Shown: positions 41,892 through 51,083 of the stretch, in pieces
How the letters are laid out: each line of letters begins with the position of its first letter
Numbering within the stretch: the stretch's first letter is position 1
Source: Heliobacterium mobile
GTDB taxonomy: Bacteria; Bacillota; Desulfitobacteriia; Heliobacteriales; Heliobacteriaceae
Direction of reading: 5' to 3'
DNA length: 64,000 nucleotides
Assembly (NCBI RefSeq): GCF_009720735.1
Contig: NZ_WNKU01000012.1
Span: 51,058-115,057, forward strand
Position numbers and translations under genes: made by a program
The notes under the pieces: generated by a model
Told to the model about the DNA's origin: nothing
The model's input: only the letters and a program-made list of their open reading frames with translations
The model's database searches: none

Positions 41892-43109
41892 ATGAAACGA
41901 TTCACCCGCCAGACGGCAGCGGCCCTTCTCGCCGGCAGCCTGATGGCCCTGCCGGGTGTTTTGTTGCAACCTACCCTGGCGTTAGCGAACTCCACGGAAG
42001 TTCTCGATAAGTTAGATGCCTCAGAGGCCGAAGCGAAACAACAAGAATGGTCTACCCCTTTCGACAAACAGCCGACAGATATTCCTGCCGCCAAAGGCAG
42101 CGAGGCACCTGGCCAAAGCACTGCCGGGCAACTCAGCTTTACCCTAGAAGCCGCCGTCGACAAAGCCTATGAAAACAGCCTAGACTACAAGCAAGCCGAA
42201 CTGGATCTGAACCGCAGTTGGGAAGTTCGTGACGATGCAAAAGATTATATCGACTACACCCCGACGAGGCCGAATGCAACAGAAGCAACCACCTTCAACA
42301 AACTACTCAATGCTGACCTGAACTGGCAAATGTCCAAAAAGAACTTGAAAATCCAAAAAGATACGATTGAAGTATCGATAACGACCAAATACATGGATCT
42401 CCTGCGAGCCCAAGAGACGGTCGCCTACGCCAATAAGGCGAAAGAGGCCGCAGATTGGAAATTGAGAGCCACCCGTGCCGGCTTCTATGTCGGAACAGTC
42501 TCACAGCCTCAATTGGTCGACGCCGAAGCAACGGCGGCCACTGCCCAAGCATCTGTGGACAGCGCCAAAAAGCAGCTGGACGACGCTTATAACAAATTCA
42601 ATATCGCCTTGGGCCTCAATGCCGGCGATCGTCCCGTCCTGACCGAAAAGATCAACTATAGCCCACTCGTCGTCGAAAGCCTCGAACATGAGGTGTCCCG
42701 CGTGATTGCCGAGAGCCCGACGATTTTCAAGGCTGAATACAACGTAGACCTGGCCAGCTTCAACCGGGAAGCGGCAAGCCCCTATAACGTCGGTCAGATT
42801 GATATTGAAAAAGCCAAGCTTGCTGTGGGGCAACTGAAAGACGGCACCGAAAAATCCGTCCGCAGCCTCTATTACAACATCAAAACACTGGAAGAACAAC
42901 ACAACGGCCTCGTGGAAGCCCTGCGTAATGCCCAAACAAACTACCAAGCAACGAAAGTGCGTTTCGACGTCGGGATGATCACCCAAGCGGACCTAGTTGC
43001 CGCCGAGAGCCAGTTAGCGAAAGCGCAAAAAGATCTCCTCGACAATGAAGCCCAGCACACCGCACTGGCCGTAACTTTCCAAAAACCATGGGGAGCCAGT
43101 GCCAGCTAA
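41892..43109 (+). CDS. TolC-family (outer membrane efflux type) protein
   Basis: A 405-residue protein with a signal peptide (residues 1-34, cleavage after ALALA). Two OEP-type helical repeats follow (LSFTLEAAVDKAYENSLDYKQAELDLNRSWE ... and VRSLYYNIKTLEEQHNGLVEALRNAQTNYQATKVRFDVGMITQADLVAAESQLAKAQKDLLD). TolC proteins form trimeric export channels in outer membranes. In a Gram-positive-type cell the role is unclear; wall-spanning or sensory functions have been suggested for similar proteins. The beta-strand parts that cross a membrane are short or absent by eye. The promoter carries a TetR-type operator, so it is probably controlled by the regulator at 18199. Confidence 0.85.
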   Translation: MKRFTRQTAAALLAGSLMALPGVLLQPTLALANSTEVLDKLDASEAEAKQQEWSTPFDKQPTDIPAAKGSEAPGQSTAGQLSFTLEAAVDKAYENSLDYKQAELDLNRSWEVRDDAKDYIDYTPTRPNATEATTFNKLLNADLNWQMSKKNLKIQKDTIEVSITTKYMDLLRAQETVAYANKAKEAADWKLRATRAGFYVGTVSQPQLVDAEATAATAQASVDSAKKQLDDAYNKFNIALGLNAGDRPVLTEKINYSPLVVESLEHEVSRVIAESPTIFKAEYNVDLASFNREAASPYNVGQIDIEKAKLAVGQLKDGTEKSVRSLYYNIKTLEEQHNGLVEALRNAQTNYQATKVRFDVGMITQADLVAAESQLAKAQKDLLDNEAQHTALAVTFQKPWGASAS

Positions 43110-43123
43110 TCGAAGAACATTGT

Positions 43124-43156
43124 AAAACCGCCTGACTGCCAGGCGGTTTTTTATTT
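43124..43156 (+). terminator. Terminator after the TolC-like gene
   Basis: AAAACCGCCTG (43124-43134) pairs perfectly with CAGGCGGTTTT (43140-43150), followed by TTATTTTT. Confidence 0.93.
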
Positions 43157-43181
43157 TTTATAAGTTTTTTCTACATAAAGG

Positions 43182-43209
43182 GAACTTTCCTGCAGATCTG
43201 ATTGTCTAA
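43182..43209 (+). promoter_or_regulatory. ECF-type promoter P1 of the 43402 gene
   Basis: GAACTT (43182-43187), 17 bp, TCTAA (43205-43209), preceded by AAGG as in P2. Boxes and spacing are identical to the sigma-gene promoter at 39141. Confidence 0.8.
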
Positions 43210-43254
43210 GAATATGTGAACACAGCGAAAAATAAAAAAAATTTCCCGCCAAGG

Positions 43255-43282
43255 GAACTTTCACTGCAATTGCTGTGTCTAA
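43255..43282 (+). promoter_or_regulatory. ECF-type promoter P2 of the 43402 gene
   Basis: GAACTT (43255-43260), 17 bp, TCTAA (43278-43282). It lies 73 bp after P1, close to seven helical turns, and about 110 bp before the start codon. Confidence 0.8.
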
Positions 43283-43401
43283 CCAAATGTGTGAGACTCA
43301 CAAGAAGCGGGGGGGAATGCCGCATCAAGGATTCCAGAACCGACATGTGAGACACAAAAGGACCCACATATAACAAATATTTTAGAGGAGGGTAACATAC
43401 C

Positions 43402-45669
43402 TTGATTCTGACCAACATGAAAAAGAAGACGGCAACGACTGTCGCAGCCGCATTCGTGCTGAGCGCTGTCATGCCCATGGCCGCATTTGCGGACGTTACC
43501 TACAAAACTGTGAGAACGGCTACCGCCCAACCTGGCGAAGCTTTCAAAAGCACCGTTCGGATTGAACTTCCCCAAGGTTCCTTGAGCAAAGATGAAACCG
43601 AGAAATTCCGCATTCGTGTTCCTAAAAACACGGACAATTTCGACGTTAAAGCTACTGTCAATGATTCTTATGACAACGGTATTGCTAACATCGTTGAAGA
43701 CTGCAAAGAAGTTGACGGCGAAGGCAGCGATATTGAAAAAGAATTTGAAGTCTCTCCTCGTCTCGTTAACGGTGCCGTTCCCGACACCAAAGGTTACATC
43801 ACGTTGGATATTTCCGGCGATATCCCCTCCGGCTTTAACGGCGACTACAAAGTTACCTTCGAAGCAGAAGGCGGTTCCGTCTTTGAAGATGGCGCCCTGA
43901 CCATCGCCACCGTCGGCAGCGGCACAGCGAAAGTAGAAATTGACGATGTTCAGAGCGGCAGCTCCGACTCTGACATTGAATTGGACACCATCCGGATTCG
44001 CGAAGATCGCCCTGGCGCCCTGGATGAAGCTTCCGACTCTATCAAACTGAAACTTCCCCAAGGCTTCAAATGGGTTACCGATGATCTCCAAATCAGTGAC
44101 AGCTTCGGCAGCGGCCTCCAATGCGGCGACGCTACCTTAGCCGATGATGACCGCACCCTGAAAATCCCCGTTGAAACTTCCTCCAGTGAAAAGGCTGCTT
44201 ACCTGCGCCTGACCGGATTGAAAGTCTCCGTTGATGAATCTGTTGCGAAAGCCGGCGATGTGACCGTTGCTCTCAGCGGCAAATCGACCCTGAACCCCAG
44301 CAGCATCGTTGTAGCTAAATACGGCGAATACAACGCTACTGTCAAAGCCTATGGCGATACCCCGACCCTGTTGGCCGGACGTGTCGACGAAGAACTGGGC
44401 AAACTCTCCATCGAAGAAGATATGGCTGGAAGCTTGAGAGAGAAGAAGAGCATTACCCTGACCCTTCCCGAAAACACCCGTTGGGAACTGGATGCAGACG
44501 GAGCTCCTTCCGATCCTCCGGCTGAAGACGGATCCAACTCCGACAAAGACTCCTTAGCTATTGGCGACTGGAAATTTGTTGACTCGGAAAAACGGATCTT
44601 GAAAACCACCGTTGAAACCGAGTCCACCGATGACCCTGCCAAACTCGTTCTGAAAAACGCCAAAGTCTCCATCGCTCCGAACTTCACCGGCGATCTGACT
44701 GTTGAAGTCAGCGGTAACGCTGGCGTAACCGGCAAAGTGGTACTGGGCAAAGTCGTTGCTCCTGTAACCCTGGCTGCCGCTACCGTTCCTGAAGTCAAAA
44801 TCGGTGTTGACGGCCAAGCCGCTGGCGACTTGGTTATCACCGAAAACGTTAAAGAAGCCTTCATGTCCAAAGAAGAAGCCGCTCACAACAGTGACGGTGA
44901 CGAACTGGATACCACCTACAAAGAAGTTAAATTCTATCTGCCTGCCGGCGCTGAATTCACCGCCACGCCGAAATTCGAAGTCACCGAAGGCGATCTGGTC
45001 ATTGAACCCGATTCCGCTTCCACTGGCTACGACTCCGGCGAAGGTCAATACTACGCCAAAGTTAAGATCAAATCCACGTCCACCACACCTTCCAAAGTCA
45101 AAGTCAGCGACATTAAAGTCCGTGTGGACCGGACCGTTCCCGAAGGCGATCTGATCGTCAAAGTAAAAGGCAATGCTACCGCTCTGAACGAATTCGTTCC
45201 GAACAGCGTAGACCGCAAGCCTTTCTCCTCCTCCACCATCGCTACTGCTGCGATCGCCAAAGTTGTTACCCCTGCGCCTGTTGACCAAATCAAAGTCTCC
45301 GTCTTCAAAATCAACGAGGCCAAATACACCATCAACGGTATCGAAAAAACTGCCGACCAAGCGCCTTACATTAAAGATGGCCGCACCTACCTGCCCATCC
45401 GCTATGTAGCTGAATCCCTCGGCATCGACAGCAACAACATCCTCTGGGATGGCGCTAAGCAAACCGTTACCCTGATCAAAGGCGACAAAGTTGTTCAACT
45501 CACCGTTGGCAGCAACGCCCTGGTCATCAATGGCGCCGCCATCACCATGGATGTCGCTCCTGAAATCACTCCTGCTGGCCGCGTAGCTCTGCCGGTCAAA
45601 TTCGTAGCTCAAGCCTTCGGCGCAACTGCTGATTGGGACGCAGCTACTCAGTCCGTCACCTTGAAATAA
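43402..45669 (+). CDS. Secreted S-layer-type protein with C-terminal copper-amine-oxidase-like domain (paralogue 2)
   Basis: A 755-residue paralogue of the 39540 product. The start is TTG after GAGGAGGG; ATG at 43417 would be too far from it. The signal peptide is about residues 1-30 (AAFADV). The body has the same repeats (IREDRPGALDEASDSIKLKLPQGFKW, EEDMAGSLREKKSITLTLPENTRW, VDRTVPEGDLIVKVKG), and the last ~130 residues are the Cu_amine_oxidN1 domain (YIKDGRTYLPIRYVAESLGIDSNNILWDGAKQTVTLIKGDKVV). Two tandem ECF-type promoters stand upstream, so this copy is probably induced by the nearby sigma factor while the other copy is not. Confidence 0.85.
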   Translation: MILTNMKKKTATTVAAAFVLSAVMPMAAFADVTYKTVRTATAQPGEAFKSTVRIELPQGSLSKDETEKFRIRVPKNTDNFDVKATVNDSYDNGIANIVEDCKEVDGEGSDIEKEFEVSPRLVNGAVPDTKGYITLDISGDIPSGFNGDYKVTFEAEGGSVFEDGALTIATVGSGTAKVEIDDVQSGSSDSDIELDTIRIREDRPGALDEASDSIKLKLPQGFKWVTDDLQISDSFGSGLQCGDATLADDDRTLKIPVETSSSEKAAYLRLTGLKVSVDESVAKAGDVTVALSGKSTLNPSSIVVAKYGEYNATVKAYGDTPTLLAGRVDEELGKLSIEEDMAGSLREKKSITLTLPENTRWELDADGAPSDPPAEDGSNSDKDSLAIGDWKFVDSEKRILKTTVETESTDDPAKLVLKNAKVSIAPNFTGDLTVEVSGNAGVTGKVVLGKVVAPVTLAAATVPEVKIGVDGQAAGDLVITENVKEAFMSKEEAAHNSDGDELDTTYKEVKFYLPAGAEFTATPKFEVTEGDLVIEPDSASTGYDSGEGQYYAKVKIKSTSTTPSKVKVSDIKVRVDRTVPEGDLIVKVKGNATALNEFVPNSVDRKPFSSSTIATAAIAKVVTPAPVDQIKVSVFKINEAKYTINGIEKTADQAPYIKDGRTYLPIRYVAESLGIDSNNILWDGAKQTVTLIKGDKVVQLTVGSNALVINGAAITMDVAPEITPAGRVALPVKFVAQAFGATADWDAATQSVTLK

Positions 45670-45690
45670 GTCTCATATTAACGTCTCCAC

Positions 45691-45735
45691 AAGGGTACCC
45701 AGGTATTCATGCTATACTTGGGTACCCCTATATAA
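45691..45735 (+). terminator. Hairpin after the 43402 gene
   Basis: GGGTACCCA (45693-45701) and TGGGTACCC (45719-45727) form a perfect stem with a 17-base loop. The T-run is displaced (CATTTTTT at 45741), so termination may be partial and some transcripts may continue into 45767. Confidence 0.55.
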
Positions 45736-45766
45736 AAAAACATTTTTTGGGAGGTTACTTGAACGC

Positions 45767-48700
45767 ATGAAGAAAAAAATTGCAGCGGCCGTAATCACAA
45801 CAGCCTACTTAGCATCCATGGCTGCACCTGCGTTTGCTGATCCCAACGGTCTCTACTATGGTAGCAAGTTCTATTCGGAAGATTATGTTTCCGAGAATCC
45901 GAGCAAAGTATCCAGCCTCAAGTCTAAGAGCAACGCTTACTATGTAGAAGAAAACCAGTATCAAACCTATAAAGATTTTCTGGCCGGTAAAGACAACAAG
46001 AAAGACCTTGCTGATGCTAGCAAGTATCCTTTGACTGCTACTGTAAAAGACGAAAAAGGTAAATCCTTCGTCACCGGTTTCGCCAGCGCGGCAGTAGACG
46101 GCGATAAGCTGACCATTGAATTGAACAAAAAGTTCACTCTGACCAAAAACAACGTCAAAATCTATGACGGCACGAAATCTATTTCCGGAGCTGTCAAGGA
46201 TGTCAGTGTTAACGATAAAACAGCTACCGTAACGCTGGACCCCGCTAAGCTGACTGGCGGTAAAACTTACAAGATTTACTACAACAGCAGCGACACAAGA
46301 CTCACCTTTGATTACCAAGCTGCCCAACAAGTGACGGTAACGTCGATTAACGCTATTCCCGATGTTACCGTGGACAACGGAACGACCGCCGATAAGCTTG
46401 GCTTGCCCGCTAAAGTGACCGTTTCCACAAGTGATAATAAGACCGCTCAAGTGGCTGTCGCTTGGGATACGGCGGGTTACGACGGAACGAAAGCGGGCAC
46501 CTATACGCTCAGCGGCGCGCTGACCATGCCGGAAGGCATTACCAACCCTCAAAACCTGAAGGCTTCCGTAAAGGTTATTGTGAAGGAAGCGGTTGTTCAG
46601 GATTTGAAGGTTGCTTCTGTAAGTGCGATAGACGCTAGGATGGTAGAAGTTACCCTTAATAGAGCATTAGCTTCTGGTGAAACTCTTACAAAAGATAACT
46701 TTGGCATCAATCTCAAGAACAGTTCCTCAACAAAGTTTAATGTTAAGACAGTTTCTGTAGACGGGGCCAAAGTTACCTTGGATTTAGAATCTTCTCTGAC
46801 TTCCGGTTCGACATATGTTGTAAGTATGACATCTAAAGGCGCTACAACTTCTCAGGAGTTAGCATTTAAAGATGTTACACGTCCCACAATTAGTGATATC
46901 CAAGTTATTGACTCGAAGCATTTAGTTGTTACATTAAGTGAGCGAGTTTCTGCAACGGCAGCTACCGACTTTACAGTTCGTAATACCACTGCTGGTCAGG
47001 ATACTGCTTTAGGTGGAAGCGATACCGTTACTTTGGGTACAGATGGAAGAACACTTCGGATGACTTTAAATACAGCACTAACTGATGCTGACTACACACT
47101 GTTTGTTGATACTGCCACTGCTACAACTGCCGACCTAGCTGGTAACGCGATGGCACAATATCATGGTAAAGCATTCAAAGGTGTTTCTACTGTTGATACA
47201 GTTGCACCAAAAGTAGTAAAAGCATCTTATTCGACAAGCACCAAGACGATTACTGTCGATTACGATGAAGTTGTTGATGCTTACCCAGTTACAAACGTTG
47301 GCGTAACTAAGTTTTCGATTACAAACGGAACAACCAGTGTAGCACTAACCGCAAGTGACTATGCGACAAACGCTGCAGACTCCTCTTCGCTTACATTGAA
47401 GCTCTCTGATGCAACCGCTGCTTCAGTAGCAGCACTTTCTGGAAACTTCTCCCTCAAGTGGGAATCCGGTGCTGTTAAAGATTTATCCGGTAACTTAGTA
47501 GATGCTGGAACAAGCACTGTTTCCGTAGTAAAAGCGCCCAAAGTTAATTCCGCTTCGTATGATCAAGCGGGTGATCTTTTAACAATTACGTTTGATCAAG
47601 ACGTTCGAGTTGCTTCTGAAGCCATCGCACAAGGAAAAATTAAGTATACTGCGGATAATGGTTCAACTTCAGCAGCGATTAACGCAAATGCGAATGCAAC
47701 TATTGTTACGACATCTAACAGTAGCTCCGTAACTTTTAAACTTTCTGCATCGGATGCAGCCGCTATTGAAGCAACAACAACAGCTAATTTGGAACTTATT
47801 TTAGATGCTGGTGCTTTTGAAAGTGTTGCCGGGGATAAAAACGATGCAGTTGTTGCTACAGATGATAAGAAAATTACATTTACTGCCGATACGGTCGCAC
47901 CATCTGTCTCCTCAGCAACATATAATGACCTCTCTAACGTACTTACAATTAAGTTCAGCGAGAGAATTAACCCATCTAGTAAGGATCTAACTAAAATCTC
48001 AATTACAGATGGCTCTACCACTGTTGCCCTTAACAGTGATCATAACGTTGCAGAATCCTCTGCTTCCGATACCCTTACTATCAATATCGCTTCTGGAACA
48101 TCGAAAGAAGCAGCTGTTGAAGCACTTGATTTAAGTAAGGCTCTATTAATAGTTGCTAAAGGGGCAGTAAAAGACCCTGCTGGTAATGATGTAACAGCAG
48201 TAGCATCTACCGACAATAAAGGTATTGTTGTAACTGATCTTACACCTCCAACTTTAGCTACAAATGGCTCGTGGGGTGCAAAAGCTCGTTCCACAAATGC
48301 TACTACGGCTCAAGTGTATTTCTCGGAAAAACTTGATCCCACTACTGTAGTGCCAGCTAACTTTACAATCTACCCAACGTCAAACTCAGCTGCCCTACTC
48401 TCCATTACTTCCGCTTATCTGGACGGAGATGGCCGGACTGTAACATTAGTAACAGGAACCCAAGAATATGGTCTCGGTTACACTGTTGAAGTTTCGGCTA
48501 ACATTGCTGACCTCAAAGGCAATAAGGTCGTACCCAAAGTTGCTGGAAGTTCAACGACGACTTTCACCGGCGGCGCTGGAGTTGACTTAACTGGGCCTCA
48601 ACTGGCTAGCTCAACCAGTGCAGTGTACTCTGATAAGGATAGCTCATTAAGTGTAAGTGCAGGAGACACTATTACATTATCCTTTAACGAGCCAGTCACT

Positions 48701-50053
48701 GTTGGGTCTTTATCAGTAAGCGATTTCCAAGTCGACCTTAATGGTGGTGACAACGGCTACTCTGTAGTAACGACTGAGTTCGGTTCAAACCCATCGTTTG
48801 CCAAGGGTACCTCAGCGAACGATGTAGTAATTACTCTGGGTTCCGGTTCGACTATCGTTCCTGGAACTACTGATATCAAGCCAGTTGCAAGTCACGAAGG
48901 CATAAAAGATTTGGCGGGTAATAACGTAACTGCTGCTCAATATGCTGTAATTCAGTCTCCTGATTCAGGAGCACCTTCACTTACTTCTGTCGTCTATACT
49001 GACAATAATGCAAGCGGCTCAGTTAATGCTGGTGATTACCTCACCCTAACCTTCAATAAACAGGTTGACCTTGTAACGGGTTCTGACTTTGCGAAAGATT
49101 GGTTTGCTAGTTCCCCAACAATTGATGGAACTGGATTTGCTATCGCAACAGTTGCAGGACAACCAAATCAACTGAAAGTAACACTGGGTTCCAACGCTGG
49201 TAATGATGACATCATATTTGGAACTACAACACTTGAACTTGCTCCTGCTTCAATGGATGCTCCCGCTGGTATCTTTAGTAAATGGGGTACGCTAGCAACA
49301 ACTGCAACTACACCAGTTAAGATTACTAGTGCGGATACTGTCAAACCCACGTTGCAGAGTGTCCTGTGGCATGATAACAACAACAACAACATTATCGATG
49401 CTAATGACCAAATGACATTTATCTTCTCCGAGCCAGTAAGCGAGGATGCGACTGGAGCAACGTTAGCAGGATTCTACGCAGTTGGTGGTACCGCTTCTCC
49501 GTCCTTTGGAACAACAAGTGCAACACTTGACCCTGTTACCAATGAACCTACTAAGATGATAGTTACCTTAGTTGGATCTCCTGCTCTATATGCTGGTGCC
49601 ACCAAAGTAGGTGTAGACGCTGGAGTTACTCAGCATATCCAAGATGCTTCTGATAATCTTATTACCTACAGCTCTGAGGTATCGATTGTTAAGGATAAAG
49701 ATTTAGTAGGTCCTACAGCGCATGGGTCCACTCCGATTGCAGCTCTGAACGGTGGAGTAGCCGCTTCAGTTGATGCTGGCGATAAAATTACCATTAAGTT
49801 TAACGAAAAAGTTAAAGTTTCAAACATTACTCTGGCTAATCTTGCTCTTAGCTCTCATGCGTGGGGTAACGCAACCATTGCCCAAAACGGAACTGGTGAT
49901 TATGACGATACTTTTGTAATCACTTTAGGTAGCACTTCAACAGTAGCAGGTTCAGAAACTATTACGCTGAACAAAACTAATGCTGTTGACGAAGCTGGTA
50001 ACGTAGCTGCTTCTAACATCACCTTTACAGTTCCTGCTGCCGCTAGCTTCTAA
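45767..50053 (+). CDS. Complete S-layer-like protein, expressed partner of the silent cassette
   Basis: A 1,428-residue protein with signal peptide (residues 1-24, PAFAD). Residues 25-185 are a non-SLH domain beginning PNGLYYGSKFYSEDYV, also found in the 61776 protein. Residues about 191-280 are a Big_4-type Ig domain (VDNGTTADKLGLPAKVTVSTSDNKTAQVAVAWD). The remaining ~1,150 residues are many Ig-like units of the Big_5/SbsA type with recurring TVAPKVVKASY, TFTADTVAPSVSSATYN and VKDLAGNxV patterns. GGGAGGTTACTTG precedes the ATG. From about 46600 on, base and codon use becomes clearly more AT-rich than in the N-terminal part. The DNA of the Big_4 segment recurs in the cassette at 55827. Confidence 0.88.
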   Translation: MKKKIAAAVITTAYLASMAAPAFADPNGLYYGSKFYSEDYVSENPSKVSSLKSKSNAYYVEENQYQTYKDFLAGKDNKKDLADASKYPLTATVKDEKGKSFVTGFASAAVDGDKLTIELNKKFTLTKNNVKIYDGTKSISGAVKDVSVNDKTATVTLDPAKLTGGKTYKIYYNSSDTRLTFDYQAAQQVTVTSINAIPDVTVDNGTTADKLGLPAKVTVSTSDNKTAQVAVAWDTAGYDGTKAGTYTLSGALTMPEGITNPQNLKASVKVIVKEAVVQDLKVASVSAIDARMVEVTLNRALASGETLTKDNFGINLKNSSSTKFNVKTVSVDGAKVTLDLESSLTSGSTYVVSMTSKGATTSQELAFKDVTRPTISDIQVIDSKHLVVTLSERVSATAATDFTVRNTTAGQDTALGGSDTVTLGTDGRTLRMTLNTALTDADYTLFVDTATATTADLAGNAMAQYHGKAFKGVSTVDTVAPKVVKASYSTSTKTITVDYDEVVDAYPVTNVGVTKFSITNGTTSVALTASDYATNAADSSSLTLKLSDATAASVAALSGNFSLKWESGAVKDLSGNLVDAGTSTVSVVKAPKVNSASYDQAGDLLTITFDQDVRVASEAIAQGKIKYTADNGSTSAAINANANATIVTTSNSSSVTFKLSASDAAAIEATTTANLELILDAGAFESVAGDKNDAVVATDDKKITFTADTVAPSVSSATYNDLSNVLTIKFSERINPSSKDLTKISITDGSTTVALNSDHNVAESSASDTLTINIASGTSKEAAVEALDLSKALLIVAKGAVKDPAGNDVTAVASTDNKGIVVTDLTPPTLATNGSWGAKARSTNATTAQVYFSEKLDPTTVVPANFTIYPTSNSAALLSITSAYLDGDGRTVTLVTGTQEYGLGYTVEVSANIADLKGNKVVPKVAGSSTTTFTGGAGVDLTGPQLASSTSAVYSDKDSSLSVSAGDTITLSFNEPVTVGSLSVSDFQVDLNGGDNGYSVVTTEFGSNPSFAKGTSANDVVITLGSGSTIVPGTTDIKPVASHEGIKDLAGNNVTAAQYAVIQSPDSGAPSLTSVVYTDNNASGSVNAGDYLTLTFNKQVDLVTGSDFAKDWFASSPTIDGTGFAIATVAGQPNQLKVTLGSNAGNDDIIFGTTTLELAPASMDAPAGIFSKWGTLATTATTPVKITSADTVKPTLQSVLWHDNNNNNIIDANDQMTFIFSEPVSEDATGATLAGFYAVGGTASPSFGTTSATLDPVTNEPTKMIVTLVGSPALYAGATKVGVDAGVTQHIQDASDNLITYSSEVSIVKDKDLVGPTAHGSTPIAALNGGVAASVDAGDKITIKFNEKVKVSNITLANLALSSHAWGNATIAQNGTGDYDDTFVITLGSTSTVAGSETITLNKTNAVDEAGNVAASNITFTVPAAASF
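46334..46371 (+). repeat. Inverted repeat at the cassette homology boundary
   Basis: ACGGTAAC (46334-46341) and GTTACCGT (46364-46371) flank 22 bp within the complete S-layer gene. The homology with the silent cassette starts inside the left arm; the cassette keeps only the right arm. It could be a crossover site or a by-product of two T-V-T codon runs. Confidence 0.4.
46339..46600 (+). repeat. 5' homology block, copy in the complete gene
   Basis: About 260 bp encoding the Big_4 domain, roughly 90% identical by eye to 55827-56088. It begins with AACGTCGATTAACGCTATT in both copies and lies in the same codon phase. Confidence 0.9.
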
Positions 50054-50087
50054 TCCAATGTTTTGGAATATGCCCTATTGACTTAGA

Positions 50088-50127
50088 AGAAACCAGCCCT
50101 AAATTGAATTGGGGCTGGTTTCTTCCA
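50088..50127 (+). terminator. Terminator after the complete S-layer gene
   Basis: AGAAACCAGCCC (50088-50099) pairs with GGGCTGGTTTCT (50112-50123), followed by a T/C-rich stretch. Confidence 0.88.
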
Positions 50128-50147
50128 TATTGTATAGGCAACGTTGG

Positions 50148-50885
50148 TAAGTGCTTAATCTACCGGTGCATGGTCAGTTAGCCGAAACCATGAGAGAATA
50201 TCTCCATCATAAGCAGTGAATGGAGGTATGACCGTGACCCGGCAAGAACAATAGACCATCGTGGGTGAATGTAGGGCCAGTGGCATGAGAGCAAAAGCAT
50301 GGTGCGAAGAAAAGGGCATTGATAATCGGAAGTATGTGATATGGGCCACCAAACAAAACAAAGAAGCGAATCGCGAACCGCAGCAGTAGGCCGATGTGGC
50401 ATTAGTGAAAGAACGCCTCGGTCGTAGTGAAATCCGGATTCGATGCGGGAAATGGACCGGCATGTAAAATCCGGATTCTGTTTCTCACTACTGGCAGATG
50501 TAATTACAGCCTCAAAGGGATTGTGGTTGCTCAAGATTATTTTGAGAGGATAGAGCTACGCCGCCCTCAAAGCCCTCTTCATTTGGCTCTACGATCATAG
50601 GTTTCGATGGACTTTCTCATCCGGGATCCTAAGAAGCGCCGAGATCGCCACATCTTTCTCCTCAACTTTTTTCGAAAGGATTTCTAAGAACAAATCATTA
50701 GAGGTCAAAACGGCCTCGATCATGACAAACGCTGGCTAGCCTCTTTTTCCGGTCTCGGAATTGAAGACTGACGGAAAGCGGTTTACCGGCGTTTTTTTGA
50801 GGAGGAGATAGAACCTATGAAAACAGCGCAAATACAGGAACAGAATCAGCACATTGGAGAGGAACTCGATCTGGCGAAGTACGGT
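50148..50885 (+). repeat. 3' homology block, copy 1 (decayed IS66 sequence and start of a small gene)
   Basis: About 735 bp closely similar to 58978-59716. It holds a broken IS66 tnpA, about 330 bp of non-coding sequence and the first ~23 codons of the 50817 gene. It follows the complete S-layer gene as copy 2 follows the silent cassette. Confidence 0.88.
50228..50467 (+). pseudogene. IS66-family tnpA accessory gene, decayed copy 1
   Basis: The frame reads MTVTRQEQ-stop-TIVGECRASGMRAKAWCEEKGIDNRKYVIWATKQNK ... LGRSEIRIRCGKWTGM and contains two in-frame TAG codons. The order AWCEEKGI, YVIWATK and SEIRIxCGKW is that of the small IS66 accessory protein TnpA. No intact tnpB or tnpC is attached. 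Confidence 0.75.
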
Positions 50886-51083
50886 GTAGCCATCCGCGCA
50901 ACCGCAGACCAAACTATTCGCTCGTCGGCTCTTGAGATTAACATTGCCGAGGAACCGATGAGAATACTGAATCCAACTCTCCTAAAACCATTTTTACTTT
51001 TTCATTAAATTCATATGTTAGGGTTTCTGTAGATGAGTTAAAAGCACAGCCTTTTGAACTTAAAACAACCATGAAATGGATTT
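50817..51083 (+). pseudogene. Frameshifted relative of the 59648 gene
   Basis: GAGGAGGAGATAGAACC precedes ATG, and the first ~23 residues (MKTAQIQEQNQHIGEELDLA) match the 59648 protein. The frame then diverges and stops at 51008. A shifted frame (SPKTIFTFSLNSYVRVSVDELKAQPF) continues to 51083, suggesting a frameshift in a differently ended relative. Function unknown. Confidence 0.55.

Noticed and set aside
45691..45735. Strong promoter for 45767 within the hairpin (TATACT)
   Set aside because: TATACT is present but no acceptable -35 box lies at the right distance.
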